A stretch of DNA of 56,940 bases from JBPRGG01 sp051418075. GTDB taxonomy: Bacteria > Bacteroidota > Bacteroidia > Cytophagales > Cyclobacteriaceae. The position numbers and the translations under genes are program-made. The stretch is from assembly GCA_051418075.1 (NCBI GenBank), contig JBPRGG010000164.1, positions 1 through 56,940 on the forward strand. Reading direction: 5' to 3'. Position 1 is the first letter of the stretch; each line of letters starts with the position of its first letter. Shown here piece by piece: positions 8,000-17,718 of the stretch. The notes under the pieces are model-generated. The model searched no databases and had not been told where the DNA came from. It was given only the letters and a program-made list of their open reading frames with translations.

Positions 8000-9493
8000 T
8001 TATTGATGTTGATTTATATCCCTGAATTGCTTAGCCAGACCCTGAAAACCTATTTCAGTACCATTCAGCATTTCCTGGTATAGATCAGGATGTTCCGACT
8101 TCACCCATTCAAGTACATCCACAGATTCCGGGTGTTCAAAATTGAAATCATCTTTATCCGTATCAGGCAAATGCTTTTCCCATGCGATTAACTTTTCACG
8201 CAGCTGATTTTTAATGGACAGATAATCCTGATTTAAGGCCAGATTATTCAATTCATGAGGATCATTATTCAGATCATAAAGCTCTTCGGCAGGCTTGTGC
8301 GGAGCAAAAAAGAATTGCTGTGGTCCTGATAATTGATTATTTTGATGGAGGGAGCGCATCACATGCACAGCGGGGCGGTAGAACTCCAGGTAGGCCTGGT
8401 GCGCATCAAAAGGCACCTCCGGTTTGCCATTTTGGATATACTTGTATTCCGGAGTAGCTATGGCCCTTGATTTTTCCATTATTTCATCCCATAAATCCCG
8501 GGCAGCAATAACCTGGTCCCGCTGAAAATCAGGAGATAGAATTGACCGGCTTTCCATATAATCTGGCAGCGATATTCCGGCTAACTCAAGTATGGTAGCT
8601 GAAATATCAGTAACCGACACCAGGTCTTGCCTTACCTGCCCGGGTTTTAATCCAGCCGGCCAACGTATGATCAGTGGAATATGCAAGCCCGGGTCATGCA
8701 GATACCCTTTGCCCCGAATGTTACAGCGCCCATTGTCGCCAATGAAGATGACTACCGTATTTTCTGCCAGTCCTTTTTCTTCCAGTTCCTGCATGAGCAT
8801 ACCCACTTCTGCATCCATATATTCGATCTGATCCAGGTAACGGGCCCAGTCTTCTCTGATTAACGGGTGATCGGCCATATATGGGGGTAATTCCACAGAA
8901 TCGGGATGGACCGCATCTTTTGACAAACTGCTGATTTCCTTCCACCAGTCTCCCCGATGGGTAACCTTTAGCTGTATTTGGGCAAAAAACGGTTGATCCT
9001 GGTCAGAGATGGTATCCAGTTTATCGAAAAGTCCAAAATTTTCTCTTCCATCGTATGGACCAACTGCCTGGTGTTTAAAATTGCAATCGATCTTTCGTCC
9101 TTTATCAAAAACGCTATGGTGACCCAGGATGCAGGTATATCCTGCCTCACGTAACCAATAGGTAATTGGTTTGTAAGGCTCCGGCAAAGGAATATTGCGG
9201 TTACTGCGGTGGTGCTGGGCATTGATCAGATTTTGGTGCACACCAACCATCATGGCCGATCGGTTAGGTGAACATATGGAATTGGTACCATAGCATTGGC
9301 TAAATATGGCCCCTTCCTCAGCCAACCGGTTCAGGTTGGGCGTTTGCACTCCTTTCATTCCATAACATTCCAGGTCCAGGCTGATATCTTCAGCCATCAG
9401 CCAGATGACGTTGGGAGAAACCACCGATTCTGCCTTTTTCTCACAGCTAATGCTTAGCAGTAGAATAGCTATAAGCCCGACTATTGTTTTCAT
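8000..9493 (-). CDS. Type I (formylglycine) sulfatase, lipoprotein
   Basis: This hydrolyses sulfate esters, most likely on a polysaccharide or oligosaccharide. It has 497 residues with a lipoprotein signal (SISC, Cys17). The active-site signature is C74-S-P-N-R78, in which Cys74 would be oxidised to formylglycine by a maturase not present in this window. Metal-site residues are visible in WLMAEDIS near the N terminus and in FIGDNGRC. The C-terminal region (ELYDLNNDPHELNNLA) is the usual sulfatase subdomain. It is the first gene of a two-gene operon with the GH2 enzyme. The S1 subfamily is not assignable by eye. Confidence 0.95.
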   Translation of the reverse strand: MKTIVGLIAILLLSISCEKKAESVVSPNVIWLMAEDISLDLECYGMKGVQTPNLNRLAEEGAIFSQCYGTNSICSPNRSAMMVGVHQNLINAQHHRSNRNIPLPEPYKPITYWLREAGYTCILGHHSVFDKGRKIDCNFKHQAVGPYDGRENFGLFDKLDTISDQDQPFFAQIQLKVTHRGDWWKEISSLSKDAVHPDSVELPPYMADHPLIREDWARYLDQIEYMDAEVGMLMQELEEKGLAENTVVIFIGDNGRCNIRGKGYLHDPGLHIPLIIRWPAGLKPGQVRQDLVSVTDISATILELAGISLPDYMESRSILSPDFQRDQVIAARDLWDEIMEKSRAIATPEYKYIQNGKPEVPFDAHQAYLEFYRPAVHVMRSLHQNNQLSGPQQFFFAPHKPAEELYDLNNDPHELNNLALNQDYLSIKNQLREKLIAWEKHLPDTDKDDFNFEHPESVDVLEWVKSEHPDLYQEMLNGTEIGFQGLAKQFRDINQHQ

Positions 9494-10151
9494 ATCCTGA
9501 TCATTTAAATTATCTTTACCACCCGGTCACCCACAAACAAATACCTACTCATAATTCAGCCTTTTTCAATCCTTGTTCGGCATTACCCTCTGTTTTGCCC
9601 AACCAATGGATTCGGCTGGCATGATTTTCTGTAAATGATGTTCATCCATCCACACATCCTATGGTGTTGTACTCTACCACAATTAAAAATGTTAAAAATG
9701 CATAAATTATTGCTTTAATCCACTGATATTTCAGGATTTTCCTGGATTTACTCTCTAATTTCCCGCCTCCATTTTAAATCGTTCACCCGTCTTTTTAAAT
9801 ATCTGCTACCGCTAACCGTATATGATACATTGCAATAATCTACCATCATTTAAATAGGTTGAATTAGGATACCAATATAAAGCTTTTCTATAATATTTTT
9901 TCGGGACAAGAAAAGTAGTGCTTTTACACCTGATCGATTAATAGGCATCCTGGAATGGTATTGATCAATATAACTTACAAGGAAAAGTTATATGGCTGCG
10001 AAGAATTTGCTTATGACTTAATTTTGTAATAAATATAATCAAGGGAAAGATTAATTCATTTTTAATACAATATTACCATCTGAAAGATTCTTCTTTAGTA
10101 TTAACTTCGCAAACATTAATTTGTACATCAGATAACATAATTCATATACCT
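9494..10151. other. 658-bp divergent intergenic region, no gene seen
   Basis: This AT-rich region separates the minus-strand sulfatase operon from the plus-strand transporter, so it should contain both promoters. I see no coding frame, RNA gene or strong repeat. A TAnnTTTG box lies at 10019-10026 (listed separately), and a weaker TTAATTTG lies near 10115, closer to the transporter start. Confidence 0.7.
10019..10026 (+). promoter_or_regulatory. Candidate -7 element for the AbgT-type transporter
   Basis: TAATTTTG matches the Bacteroidota -7 consensus TAnnTTTG exactly. It lies 126 bp before the transporter ATG. No clear -33 TTTG is correctly spaced, so the call is weak. Confidence 0.3.
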
Positions 10152-11729
10152 ATGGAACAAGAGAAACCGAAAAGGATTGACCGTTATCTTACTGTAATTG
10201 AAAAAATCGGGAATGCCTTGCCCCATCCGGCCACCCTTTTCCTGATTTTTGCCATCCTGGTATTGATCCTTTCCTGGGTCACCAGCCAATTGGATATCTC
10301 AGCTGTAATGCCCGCCTTGCCCGGAAAGGAGCCTGAAACCATCCGTCCAGTTAATCTCTTGAGCGAAGAAGGTCTGCACCGCATCCTCACTGAAATGGTA
10401 GATAATTTTACGGGATTCGCTCCTTTAGGTGTAGTATTGGTGGCCATGTTGGGTATTGGTGTGGCCGAAAGCAGCGGTTTGATAGGAACTGTGTTACGAT
10501 TGCTGGTGCTGTCAGCACCCAAGAAATTATTGACTTTTACGATTGTCTTTGCCGGTATTTTATCCAATACAGCCAGTGAGGTAGGTTATGTGCTGCTGAT
10601 CCCGCTGGCTGCTATCATATTTCTATCCGTGGGCAGACATCCTATTGCCGGCATGGCTGCTGCATTTGCAGGTGTTTCCGGAGGGTATAGTGCTAACTTG
10701 CTGTTAGGCACTATCGATCCATTATTGGCCGGACTGTCGCAGGAAGCAGCAGCTATTCTTTCTCCCGGTTACCCTGTAAATGCGGCAGCCAATTATTATT
10801 TTATGTTTGTTTCCACCTTTTTTATTGCCATAGCAGGTACATGGGTAACCGAAAGACTGGTAGCTCCAAGGTTGGGCGAATATACCGGAGATGCCAAAAA
10901 AGAATCAGTGGGAACATTATCCCCTGAAGAAAAACGGGGGCTGCGGTTTGCTACTGTAGCTTTAGTAGTGATAACAGGTCTCTTGTTATGGGGAACGGTA
11001 CCTGAAAATGGATTCCTGCGGGATCCTGATACAGGAAGCCTGCTCCATTCTCCGTTTATGGATGGGATCATCAGCATCATCTTTTTAGTCGCCGCCATTT
11101 GCGGTATCGCCTATGGCATTGGTGCAGGCAAAATAAAGAACGATACCGATGTGATGAATGGCATGGGAAAAGCAATGGAAACATTGGGCATATACATTGT
11201 GCTGGTGTTTTTCGCAGCACAATTTGTGGAATATTTTACCTGGACCAACCTGGGTCTGATCTTTGCTATAAAAGGTGCTGATCTACTATCGGCATCCGGC
11301 TTAGGAAAAATCCCCTTGATGCTGAGTTTTATCGTGCTTACCGCTTTAATCAATCTTTTCATGGGAAGTTCCTCAGCCAAATGGACCATTATGGCGCCTG
11401 TGTTCATCCCCATGTTCATGCTGGTAGGTATTTCTCCTGAATTGACACAGGTGGTTTACCGGATTGGTGACAGTGCCACTAATATCATCTCGCCAATGAT
11501 GTCTTATTTTGCCCTGATCGTAGCCTTTATGCAACGGTATGAACCCAAAGCAGGTATTGGCACCATTATCGCCACCATGCTCCCCTACTCAGTTGTGTTT
11601 TTAATCATATGGTCCATCCTGCTGATCATATGGATTGTGTTTGGCATTCCACTCGGTCCCGATGCTCCCATAGAGTATACTCCGGAAGGCATATCGTGGT
11701 TTACTGAAAAAATGCAATTGTGGGTATGA
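10152..11729 (+). CDS. AbgT-family transporter
   Basis: This is an inner-membrane transporter of 525 residues with about 11-13 hydrophobic segments. The conserved AbgT features are visible: NALPHPATLFLIFAI near the N terminus, NTASEVGYVLLIPLAA, SGGYSANLLLGTIDPLLAG, and the C-terminal GSSSAKWTIMAPVFIPM and GDSATNIISPMMSYF. Characterised members import p-aminobenzoyl-glutamate or export sulfonamides; a role in this locus is not obvious. It is transcribed away from the sulfatase operon and converges on the FG-GAP lipoprotein gene. A dipeptide or aminoacyl-conjugate substrate is possible, but nothing in the sequence decides it. Confidence 0.92.
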   Translation: MEQEKPKRIDRYLTVIEKIGNALPHPATLFLIFAILVLILSWVTSQLDISAVMPALPGKEPETIRPVNLLSEEGLHRILTEMVDNFTGFAPLGVVLVAMLGIGVAESSGLIGTVLRLLVLSAPKKLLTFTIVFAGILSNTASEVGYVLLIPLAAIIFLSVGRHPIAGMAAAFAGVSGGYSANLLLGTIDPLLAGLSQEAAAILSPGYPVNAAANYYFMFVSTFFIAIAGTWVTERLVAPRLGEYTGDAKKESVGTLSPEEKRGLRFATVALVVITGLLLWGTVPENGFLRDPDTGSLLHSPFMDGIISIIFLVAAICGIAYGIGAGKIKNDTDVMNGMGKAMETLGIYIVLVFFAAQFVEYFTWTNLGLIFAIKGADLLSASGLGKIPLMLSFIVLTALINLFMGSSSAKWTIMAPVFIPMFMLVGISPELTQVVYRIGDSATNIISPMMSYFALIVAFMQRYEPKAGIGTIIATMLPYSVVFLIIWSILLIIWIVFGIPLGPDAPIEYTPEGISWFTEKMQLWV

Positions 11730-11739
11730 TGGTTAAACC

Positions 11740-11775
11740 GACCAAGGACAGTTGAGGTCCGGATGGTCTTTATTC
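11740..11775 (+). terminator. Probable terminator after the AbgT-type transporter
   Basis: GACCA (11740-11744) pairs with TGGTC (11764-11768) and GGAC with GTCC inside it, separated by a small internal loop; TTTATT follows. It lies 11 bp past the transporter stop and between convergent genes. Confidence 0.45.
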
Positions 11776-11820
11776 CAGATTAAACAGGAACTTAAACCTT
11801 TTGATTTTAAAATAATGTGA

Positions 11821-13806
11821 TCAGAAATCCTCCCTTTCCAGGTAATACAAATGGCCATCCTCCGCTCCCACCAATAAATCAGGTAAAGCGTCTCCATCCC
11901 AGTTTACCATTGTCGGCGAAGTGGTATGGCCGGCTAATAACTGATCACTCACATTCCCCTGATGTTCAAATTGCACCTTTCCCTTCAAAGTGCCCTGATT
12001 CAGAAAAAGGGATACATTAACACTGTTCACCAGCAGGTCCAGATCACCATCCTGGTCCCAATCAGTGAAGGTAAATTTACGACGTCCACTGCCTCCGGCT
12101 TCCCGGTTGTTGAGTTTTAATGATCCGCTGGTGGAGTCGATGACTTCATTCTTGTTGCCAAAAACAGCACCATTAATTCCTTCAAAAATTCGTTGGCCGG
12201 GTTTCAATTGCAGGGATCCATTTGATTTATACCGTTCAAAGAAGCAAAGAAAACCTTCATGATCCAGCATCACCAGATCCATAAGCCCGTCCTGGTTCCA
12301 ATCGATGGCGTATGGAGTGGTTCTCCATTGAGTAACCAACTGATTTTCAGAAGGCTCCCACCAGTTCCAGGCTGGTTTGGCCGGCTTACCATTGTATGCT
12401 ACGGTAATTGGTTGTGGAGGTGACAATTTGGGTTTTCCTTTATCACCGATATTCCGGCACCATGCTACTTTTCCCCAGATCGAATTAAAAATGATGTCAT
12501 TTAAACCATCCCCATCCCAATCGGCCACAGACAAAGTGGTATATCCCCATTTTTGTTCGGCCGGTCCCTGAATTGAACCTTTGGGACCAGCCATGATCCT
12601 GAAAGCTTGCCCTCCTACTTCCAGGTACCTGGGTTTATCCCAGACAGGAGGATTTCCCCCCTGGTTTTCTATAAAACCAATATAACCGGCGGTATTGCCG
12701 GCTATCAGGTCCTGATCACCATCTTCATCCCAATCCACCGCAAAAGGAGTAATCAGCGCACCAAATTTTACCTGGTCGGCTTGTTGCTGAAAATAAACCG
12801 GATCCTTAAAAACTGGTAAACCATCCTTTACCTGACCTGTATGCTCAACCAATGCCACCCTTCCATCCTCATCCCCCACCACCAGGTCAATATCTCCATC
12901 GCCATCCCAATCAACCGCAGAAGGTATGATCATTTCCAGGTCCATCCTGATGATGCCCTTCTGATTAGACAGAAACCGGCCTTGGGCAAAAACAGGCTTT
13001 TCCCGGGAGCCTTTATTTTCAAAATAGGTAAAACGGTCTAAAAATTCCCCACAGATCAGATCCAGGTCACCGTCACTGTCAAAATCTTCCAGATTGGGTG
13101 TAGGAGCACCATAAACATCTATGGGAAAGCCTTCGGCCATTAATTTCCCCTGGCTCCTGTAAATCCCATTTTCATTTTCTACCAGGAACACATATCCGTG
13201 CAAAGGTCCGTTGGTCCAGTTTCCCTGGGCATCAAAGGCATTATCCCAGCCATATTCCCCCCATTCATCTATGCCCACAAGGAGATCCAGATCACCGTCA
13301 TTTTCATAATCCACATATTTCCATTGACTAAACCTTATTTTTTCGAATCCAGCTTCCAATTCATCTTTCAAATACAGATCAACCGGGTTTTCCAGGGCAG
13401 AATTCAAAAAATCTGAATATTCTATCCCCCGGCCCAATACCCGGGGATCACCATTCACCAGTGACACCTGCAAATGCTTCTCACCCCGACCAATTCTTTG
13501 AGCGGGCAGAAAAACAGGCAATTTTTCCTGACCCTGGGAAGGATTCTCAAAAAAATATAAACCATTGTAGGGTTTATCCGGACAAGCCACCACCAGGTCA
13601 AGGTCACCGTCCAGGTCAAAATCCATAGGCAATGGCCAGGCCCATAGTCCTACCCCCAGATCTACGGTAAGGCCTGGATTATTGTATTTAACCGATTGAA
13701 AATCACCAACTGGTAGCGCTGTAGTATGGATTGGCTTTTCTGAAGAGCTACAACCCGAAATCATATGGATGATGGTGCTGAATAAGATCGCCTTAAACAT
13801 TTTCAT
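11821..13806 (-). CDS. FG-GAP/VCBS-repeat lipoprotein
   Basis: This is a predicted surface or periplasmic lipoprotein of 661 residues (signal ending ISGC, Cys19). It contains at least nine repeats with the calcium-loop pattern DxDxDGDxDLxxG, for example FDLDGDLDLVVA, DFDSDGDLDLICG, DWDGDGDIDLVVGDEDG, DWDEDGDQDLIAG, DWNQDGLMDLVML and NWDGDALPDLLVG, spread from about residue 60 to 655. This predicts a calcium-binding beta-propeller used for binding, with no catalytic domain recognised. It is the last gene of a minus-strand set; the alpha/beta hydrolase lies 70 bp upstream. A glycan-binding role fits the context but is inferred. Confidence 0.9.
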   Translation of the reverse strand: MKMFKAILFSTIIHMISGCSSSEKPIHTTALPVGDFQSVKYNNPGLTVDLGVGLWAWPLPMDFDLDGDLDLVVACPDKPYNGLYFFENPSQGQEKLPVFLPAQRIGRGEKHLQVSLVNGDPRVLGRGIEYSDFLNSALENPVDLYLKDELEAGFEKIRFSQWKYVDYENDGDLDLLVGIDEWGEYGWDNAFDAQGNWTNGPLHGYVFLVENENGIYRSQGKLMAEGFPIDVYGAPTPNLEDFDSDGDLDLICGEFLDRFTYFENKGSREKPVFAQGRFLSNQKGIIRMDLEMIIPSAVDWDGDGDIDLVVGDEDGRVALVEHTGQVKDGLPVFKDPVYFQQQADQVKFGALITPFAVDWDEDGDQDLIAGNTAGYIGFIENQGGNPPVWDKPRYLEVGGQAFRIMAGPKGSIQGPAEQKWGYTTLSVADWDGDGLNDIIFNSIWGKVAWCRNIGDKGKPKLSPPQPITVAYNGKPAKPAWNWWEPSENQLVTQWRTTPYAIDWNQDGLMDLVMLDHEGFLCFFERYKSNGSLQLKPGQRIFEGINGAVFGNKNEVIDSTSGSLKLNNREAGGSGRRKFTFTDWDQDGDLDLLVNSVNVSLFLNQGTLKGKVQFEHQGNVSDQLLAGHTTSPTMVNWDGDALPDLLVGAEDGHLYYLEREDF

Positions 13807-13876
13807 ATCATTGCGTTAGTTTCGATAAAATTTTAATCTTTATGAACTTGTATAAACCATACAGGACTTCCCTGAT

Positions 13877-15235
13877 CTACAGCACTTCATCATTATCTGC
13901 CACATACATCCGGGTACTTTTGGTATAGGTTCCTCCGGCCGGACTCTCATATTCCAGATCAATATAAAATGCCTTATACCCTTTTGTGGGATAAGTAATG
14001 GTATAATTGATATTTTCTTCGTTCTTCGTCTCCAGATCCTTACTACTCCAGGCTTCATCCCTGAAATCACGATCTTCCGAATCAGCGCTCCAGAAATAGG
14101 CATTGACCAATTCATCCGGAGAAGCTTCAACCGATAAAGTGGCTGATTCAGTTTCAGCAGCAATGGAATATTCACATTTTGGGTAAGGCTGGTCATCCAG
14201 GGTTCTGGCCCAAAATCCATTTAATGCCTTGAGTGCCTGTTCACCCCCACCCAGATCGTGCCCGGCATTGGGTACATAATGGATATAATTTTCTCCCGGG
14301 ATCTGATTGATATAATGCTTTATAGCATCTACCGGCCAGTATTCGTCATTGGTACCAATAAATATCATCTTGGGCATGGTCAGTGCTTCCCGGTAAGAAT
14401 AAGGGTCCACCATCCTGGTGATGGCTTCCCCAGAAGGAGTATTGGCCGATTGAGGAATTTCCAGTTGGGTATAATCCTGGATCTGGACACTGTAATCATT
14501 CCAGGCTTCAACGTGATAGTCCAGGCTCACCGGCATATTCAGCACATCAATCACCATGGGACCGATTGCCTCCACCCGGGGATCACTGGCTGCTGTTAAC
14601 CAGGTAGTCCACCCTCGTTTAGAAGCTCCACATACTGTGAACTGGCTGGTCTCTGATGCCAGGTATTCCTGGGAGAATTCCTGGATCGCATCCATGGCTT
14701 TAATAGCGCTTTTTACCATGGGGAATAAAAGAGGCCAGGTATAATCGCCATCATTTTTGAAGTTATGCAAAGTAAAGGAAATTAATTCATCTTCAGTAAG
14801 ATCATCATATAATGGCTGATTAGGAGTTTGCCTGAGAATTGCTACTGCAGCCTGGTTGGCTAAGGCCAGGTTGGCAAAACCTTTGGCACTGTCATCATTT
14901 TTACGCCAGTTGGGCAACCCATTTTTGATACTGCCCCCCGTGATGTAGAGCAGGGCATCCTGATGAGCTAGCTGCTGAGGCACCATAACCGTCAGTTGGT
15001 GGGTCCAGACATGTTCACGCCAGGTTTGAGAGGTAAGTAAGATCTCGTATGCGGTCAATCCGCCCATTTCATACTCCTCTTGAACTTCCCATTCAAATGT
15101 ATTGTCCTGGTTGTCAAGATAGGATTGCAGGGCAGTTTCCGGAGTAACAGGTTCTTCTGTTTGCTGGTTGTTTTCATTGGCAGTGCAAGCAAAGAAAAAG
15201 GTAAATACAACAATCAAAAATACTTTATGCATCAT
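13877..15235 (-). CDS. PhoPQ-activated pathogenicity-related-like alpha/beta hydrolase, lipoprotein
   Basis: This 452-residue lipoprotein (FFAC, Cys17) matches the PhoPQ_related (PqaA-like) family: an alpha/beta hydrolase fold with the core at about 60-340. A full catalytic triad is visible: Ser205 in CGASKRGW, Asp297 in GTNDEYWP and His326 in NAGHDLGGG. A C-terminal sandwich follows (about 350-452). The biochemical activity of this family is poorly known; an esterase or peptidase acting on an extracellular substrate is plausible. It lies between the 742-residue protein and the FG-GAP lipoprotein on the same strand. A carbohydrate-esterase role is a guess from context. Confidence 0.85.
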   Translation of the reverse strand: MMHKVFLIVVFTFFFACTANENNQQTEEPVTPETALQSYLDNQDNTFEWEVQEEYEMGGLTAYEILLTSQTWREHVWTHQLTVMVPQQLAHQDALLYITGGSIKNGLPNWRKNDDSAKGFANLALANQAAVAILRQTPNQPLYDDLTEDELISFTLHNFKNDGDYTWPLLFPMVKSAIKAMDAIQEFSQEYLASETSQFTVCGASKRGWTTWLTAASDPRVEAIGPMVIDVLNMPVSLDYHVEAWNDYSVQIQDYTQLEIPQSANTPSGEAITRMVDPYSYREALTMPKMIFIGTNDEYWPVDAIKHYINQIPGENYIHYVPNAGHDLGGGEQALKALNGFWARTLDDQPYPKCEYSIAAETESATLSVEASPDELVNAYFWSADSEDRDFRDEAWSSKDLETKNEENINYTITYPTKGYKAFYIDLEYESPAGGTYTKSTRMYVADNDEVL

Positions 15236-15357
15236 CTATTTGGCTGTTTTTATTTGACAAAGGTTAGATTTCATTTATCTATAATAAATCTGGCTACTTT
15301 TCCTTTATTTTACAAGAAAAACCATTGAATTTTGAAGGTGTAAAATTAAACTATAGG

Positions 15358-17586
15358 CTAGTTTTTTGGCTCCTGAATAACACCTAAATACCGCCCCATC
15401 CAGTAAGGAAACAACCAGATATCTCCGGCACTATGCTCTGATCGCCCATTATTTCTCACCTGATCCAAGGTAAACATATTGCTGTTGTGCCGCTGTATAG
15501 GTCTTTCATCAGGAGGCAGTACCTGGCGGATGGTCTGATTACGGAAATTGGGTTGCATAAACTCAAGATCTTTGCGGTGGCTGTTTTTAATGTCCCAGTC
15601 AATCAAATCCAGAGGATGTTCTTTTAAGTACCAGATAGCTTCATCAAGATCAAATTCATCCACGCCAGTCATGGCAGTCATAATATTCCACAGACCCTCC
15701 CTTTCCGGCCGCTCCATTTGCCAGTGATCCAGGATGGCCTGTTTATACAGTGATTTTAAAGAATCATTAAATGCATAATGATACAAGCCCCAATAACCCA
15801 AAAAATACATTTCATCGTCCGAATGATTCCAGCCGGAGCTTAAGTCTCTGCTTAATGCATCCGCCTCAGCCGGAGCCCGGCCAATTTCTTCCATGGGACG
15901 CATCAGATTTTCCAGATAACCATGATCACGCATCAGTTCAAAAGCCTTTTCCCTGTATTTTTCCTTGCCAGTAAAGTGATAGGCGGTTTGAAGCATGGAA
16001 ATGATATTGGACGAGTTCAATTTACGGTCTCCTACCATGACTGGTCTGGCATTGACATATTCCGGATTCCACCTGCCCCAGGTGGTGGGTTCTCCATTGT
16101 AATCTACCAGGTACAGATCATTATCCAGGATATGCCCCATCAGGGTATCGATCAGCTGAATGGCTTTACCTTTAAATTCAGGATCATCGATCAGATCTGC
16201 CATCACTGCGAATACAAACATGTGACCGATGGCCTCATCGCTACTGGTGGTGGCTTTCCAGTCCCACTTGGGATCCGCGGCATGCTGCCAGCGTTCCGGA
16301 TCAGCCAATTCAGGAATATAGCCGCTTCTTTCAAAAGATCTGGAGGGAAATCCCGGCACCGGATTAATATCATAAAGTCGTTCCATAGCTTGCAGCGACT
16401 CCCGGCAATTTTGCTGGGCTTCAGGCGATTCGGTTACAGCATACCTGAAAATCTGGCTGGCCAGATACATGCATGTCCATAGGCCATCATTATCGGAATC
16501 TTTTAACTGACCGGTATATACATTACCTTTTTCCATGTCTCCCAGGCTGGCATTGAATCCATACCGGATATGGCGTTGACGAACCTGTTTATCAAAAAAT
16601 TCAGCTTTTTCTGCCAGGGTCATCTTTTGGAACATGATCTGACCTAAACCAGCATCAGTCAGAATAAGCACCGACCTTTCCGGTCCAGGGGCTATATCTA
16701 ATACCTGGTTACCCGGCAGCCAGCGTTCGCCAAAATAATAGTTAAAGCTGCCATCTTGATTAAGCTTAAAAGCACCCTGGGCAGAACCAAACCATAATTC
16801 ATCCTCAATTAATTCCATGGCTGTAATTTCCGGGCTGGGAACCTTGACCTGCAGGTCACCAGGTTGACCGGAACTTTTATCCACCCGAAAATATCCATTC
16901 CCGGTACCAATCACCAATTCCTCATCTGCTACAACAAATGTGGTTAATTCGGCTCCCGTATAAACCTGATCTAATTCCTGTTGATCCGGGTCAAATTGAT
17001 AAATAGAATTATCCATCAATATCCAGAAGCTACCAATGGCTTCATCATATTCGATATCCAGGATCCTGCCTTCCCTGATGGCTTCATCCCGGTATTCCTG
17101 ATTTTCTGATCCATATCTTAAGATGCTACCATCTGAAATCAGAAAATCAAAGTTTTGCCCCAGGCTAAATACCCGGGCGTTTTCAAGATAATGGGGTATC
17201 AGTTTACTACCAGCCAAGGCATTACTAAATATGGCTTCATCATCTGCATAAAAAAACTGTTCCTGAAAAATGGTCAGATCAAGGATGTTTTTATCTCTCA
17301 AAGGTCTGTAGGAATGATCCGGAGTCAGCTGTCCCGGCTGGAGCATTTGGCCTTCAACCAAACCTAGCAGTCCCTGATCTGACAGTACCTTCACCACCCC
17401 ATTCCGATCGGCAAAAACTTTAATTAATCGGGACTGGTCCTGAAGATAATACTTGATACTGAAATCCTGCCAATAGGGTTCATTATGGTAAACTGCTGAT
17501 GAGGTCTGATTTACTGCAGCTGGCTGCTCTTTACAGGACAGATTTAAAATCAATAATAACCAGGAAATTAAGTATACATTTTTCAT
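15358..17586 (-). CDS. Lipoprotein with N-terminal propeller-like and C-terminal helical (alpha/alpha-barrel-like) domain
   Basis: I do not recognise a named family. The 742-residue product has a lipoprotein signal (LNLSC, Cys18). Residues about 50-345 are beta-rich, with repeated short blades such as ELVIGTGNGYFRVDK and ELWFGSAQGAFKLNQDG, as in two-component-regulator-type propellers. From about 360 it becomes helical, with Trp/Tyr/Asp-rich motifs (DSDNDGLWTCMYLASQIF, WGRWNPEYVNARP, SSGWNHSDDEMYFLGYWGLYHYA) of the kind seen in six-hairpin glycosidase or lyase toroids. It is the first gene of the set with the hydrolase (122 bp gap) and FG-GAP protein. A polysaccharide-cleaving enzyme is possible but unproven. 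Confidence 0.8.
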   Translation of the reverse strand: MKNVYLISWLLLILNLSCKEQPAAVNQTSSAVYHNEPYWQDFSIKYYLQDQSRLIKVFADRNGVVKVLSDQGLLGLVEGQMLQPGQLTPDHSYRPLRDKNILDLTIFQEQFFYADDEAIFSNALAGSKLIPHYLENARVFSLGQNFDFLISDGSILRYGSENQEYRDEAIREGRILDIEYDEAIGSFWILMDNSIYQFDPDQQELDQVYTGAELTTFVVADEELVIGTGNGYFRVDKSSGQPGDLQVKVPSPEITAMELIEDELWFGSAQGAFKLNQDGSFNYYFGERWLPGNQVLDIAPGPERSVLILTDAGLGQIMFQKMTLAEKAEFFDKQVRQRHIRYGFNASLGDMEKGNVYTGQLKDSDNDGLWTCMYLASQIFRYAVTESPEAQQNCRESLQAMERLYDINPVPGFPSRSFERSGYIPELADPERWQHAADPKWDWKATTSSDEAIGHMFVFAVMADLIDDPEFKGKAIQLIDTLMGHILDNDLYLVDYNGEPTTWGRWNPEYVNARPVMVGDRKLNSSNIISMLQTAYHFTGKEKYREKAFELMRDHGYLENLMRPMEEIGRAPAEADALSRDLSSGWNHSDDEMYFLGYWGLYHYAFNDSLKSLYKQAILDHWQMERPEREGLWNIMTAMTGVDEFDLDEAIWYLKEHPLDLIDWDIKNSHRKDLEFMQPNFRNQTIRQVLPPDERPIQRHNSNMFTLDQVRNNGRSEHSAGDIWLFPYWMGRYLGVIQEPKN

Positions 17587-17718
17587 AGAAAATCGATGGG
17601 ATATTTGGCAATTAGCAATTAAAATAGTTAATTTCAGACAAAAAGCCTATAAATCTATTAAATTTTGTGGTTCAATCCTGTATTTACGAGCTATTTGAAG
17701 CAATTTTAAATATATCAC

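Noticed and set aside
9494..10151. Riboswitch or small RNA in the long divergent gap
   Set aside because: No conserved riboswitch core and no strong stems; length alone is not evidence.
10152..11729. AbgT transporter as a sugar importer for the glycan locus
   Set aside because: The family is known for p-aminobenzoyl-glutamate import and sulfonamide export; location alone does not justify a sugar substrate.
13840..14220. Minus-strand 126-codon frame as a separate gene
   Set aside because: It lies almost wholly within the C-terminal part of the PhoPQ-related hydrolase in another frame, and that gene has the clear family match.
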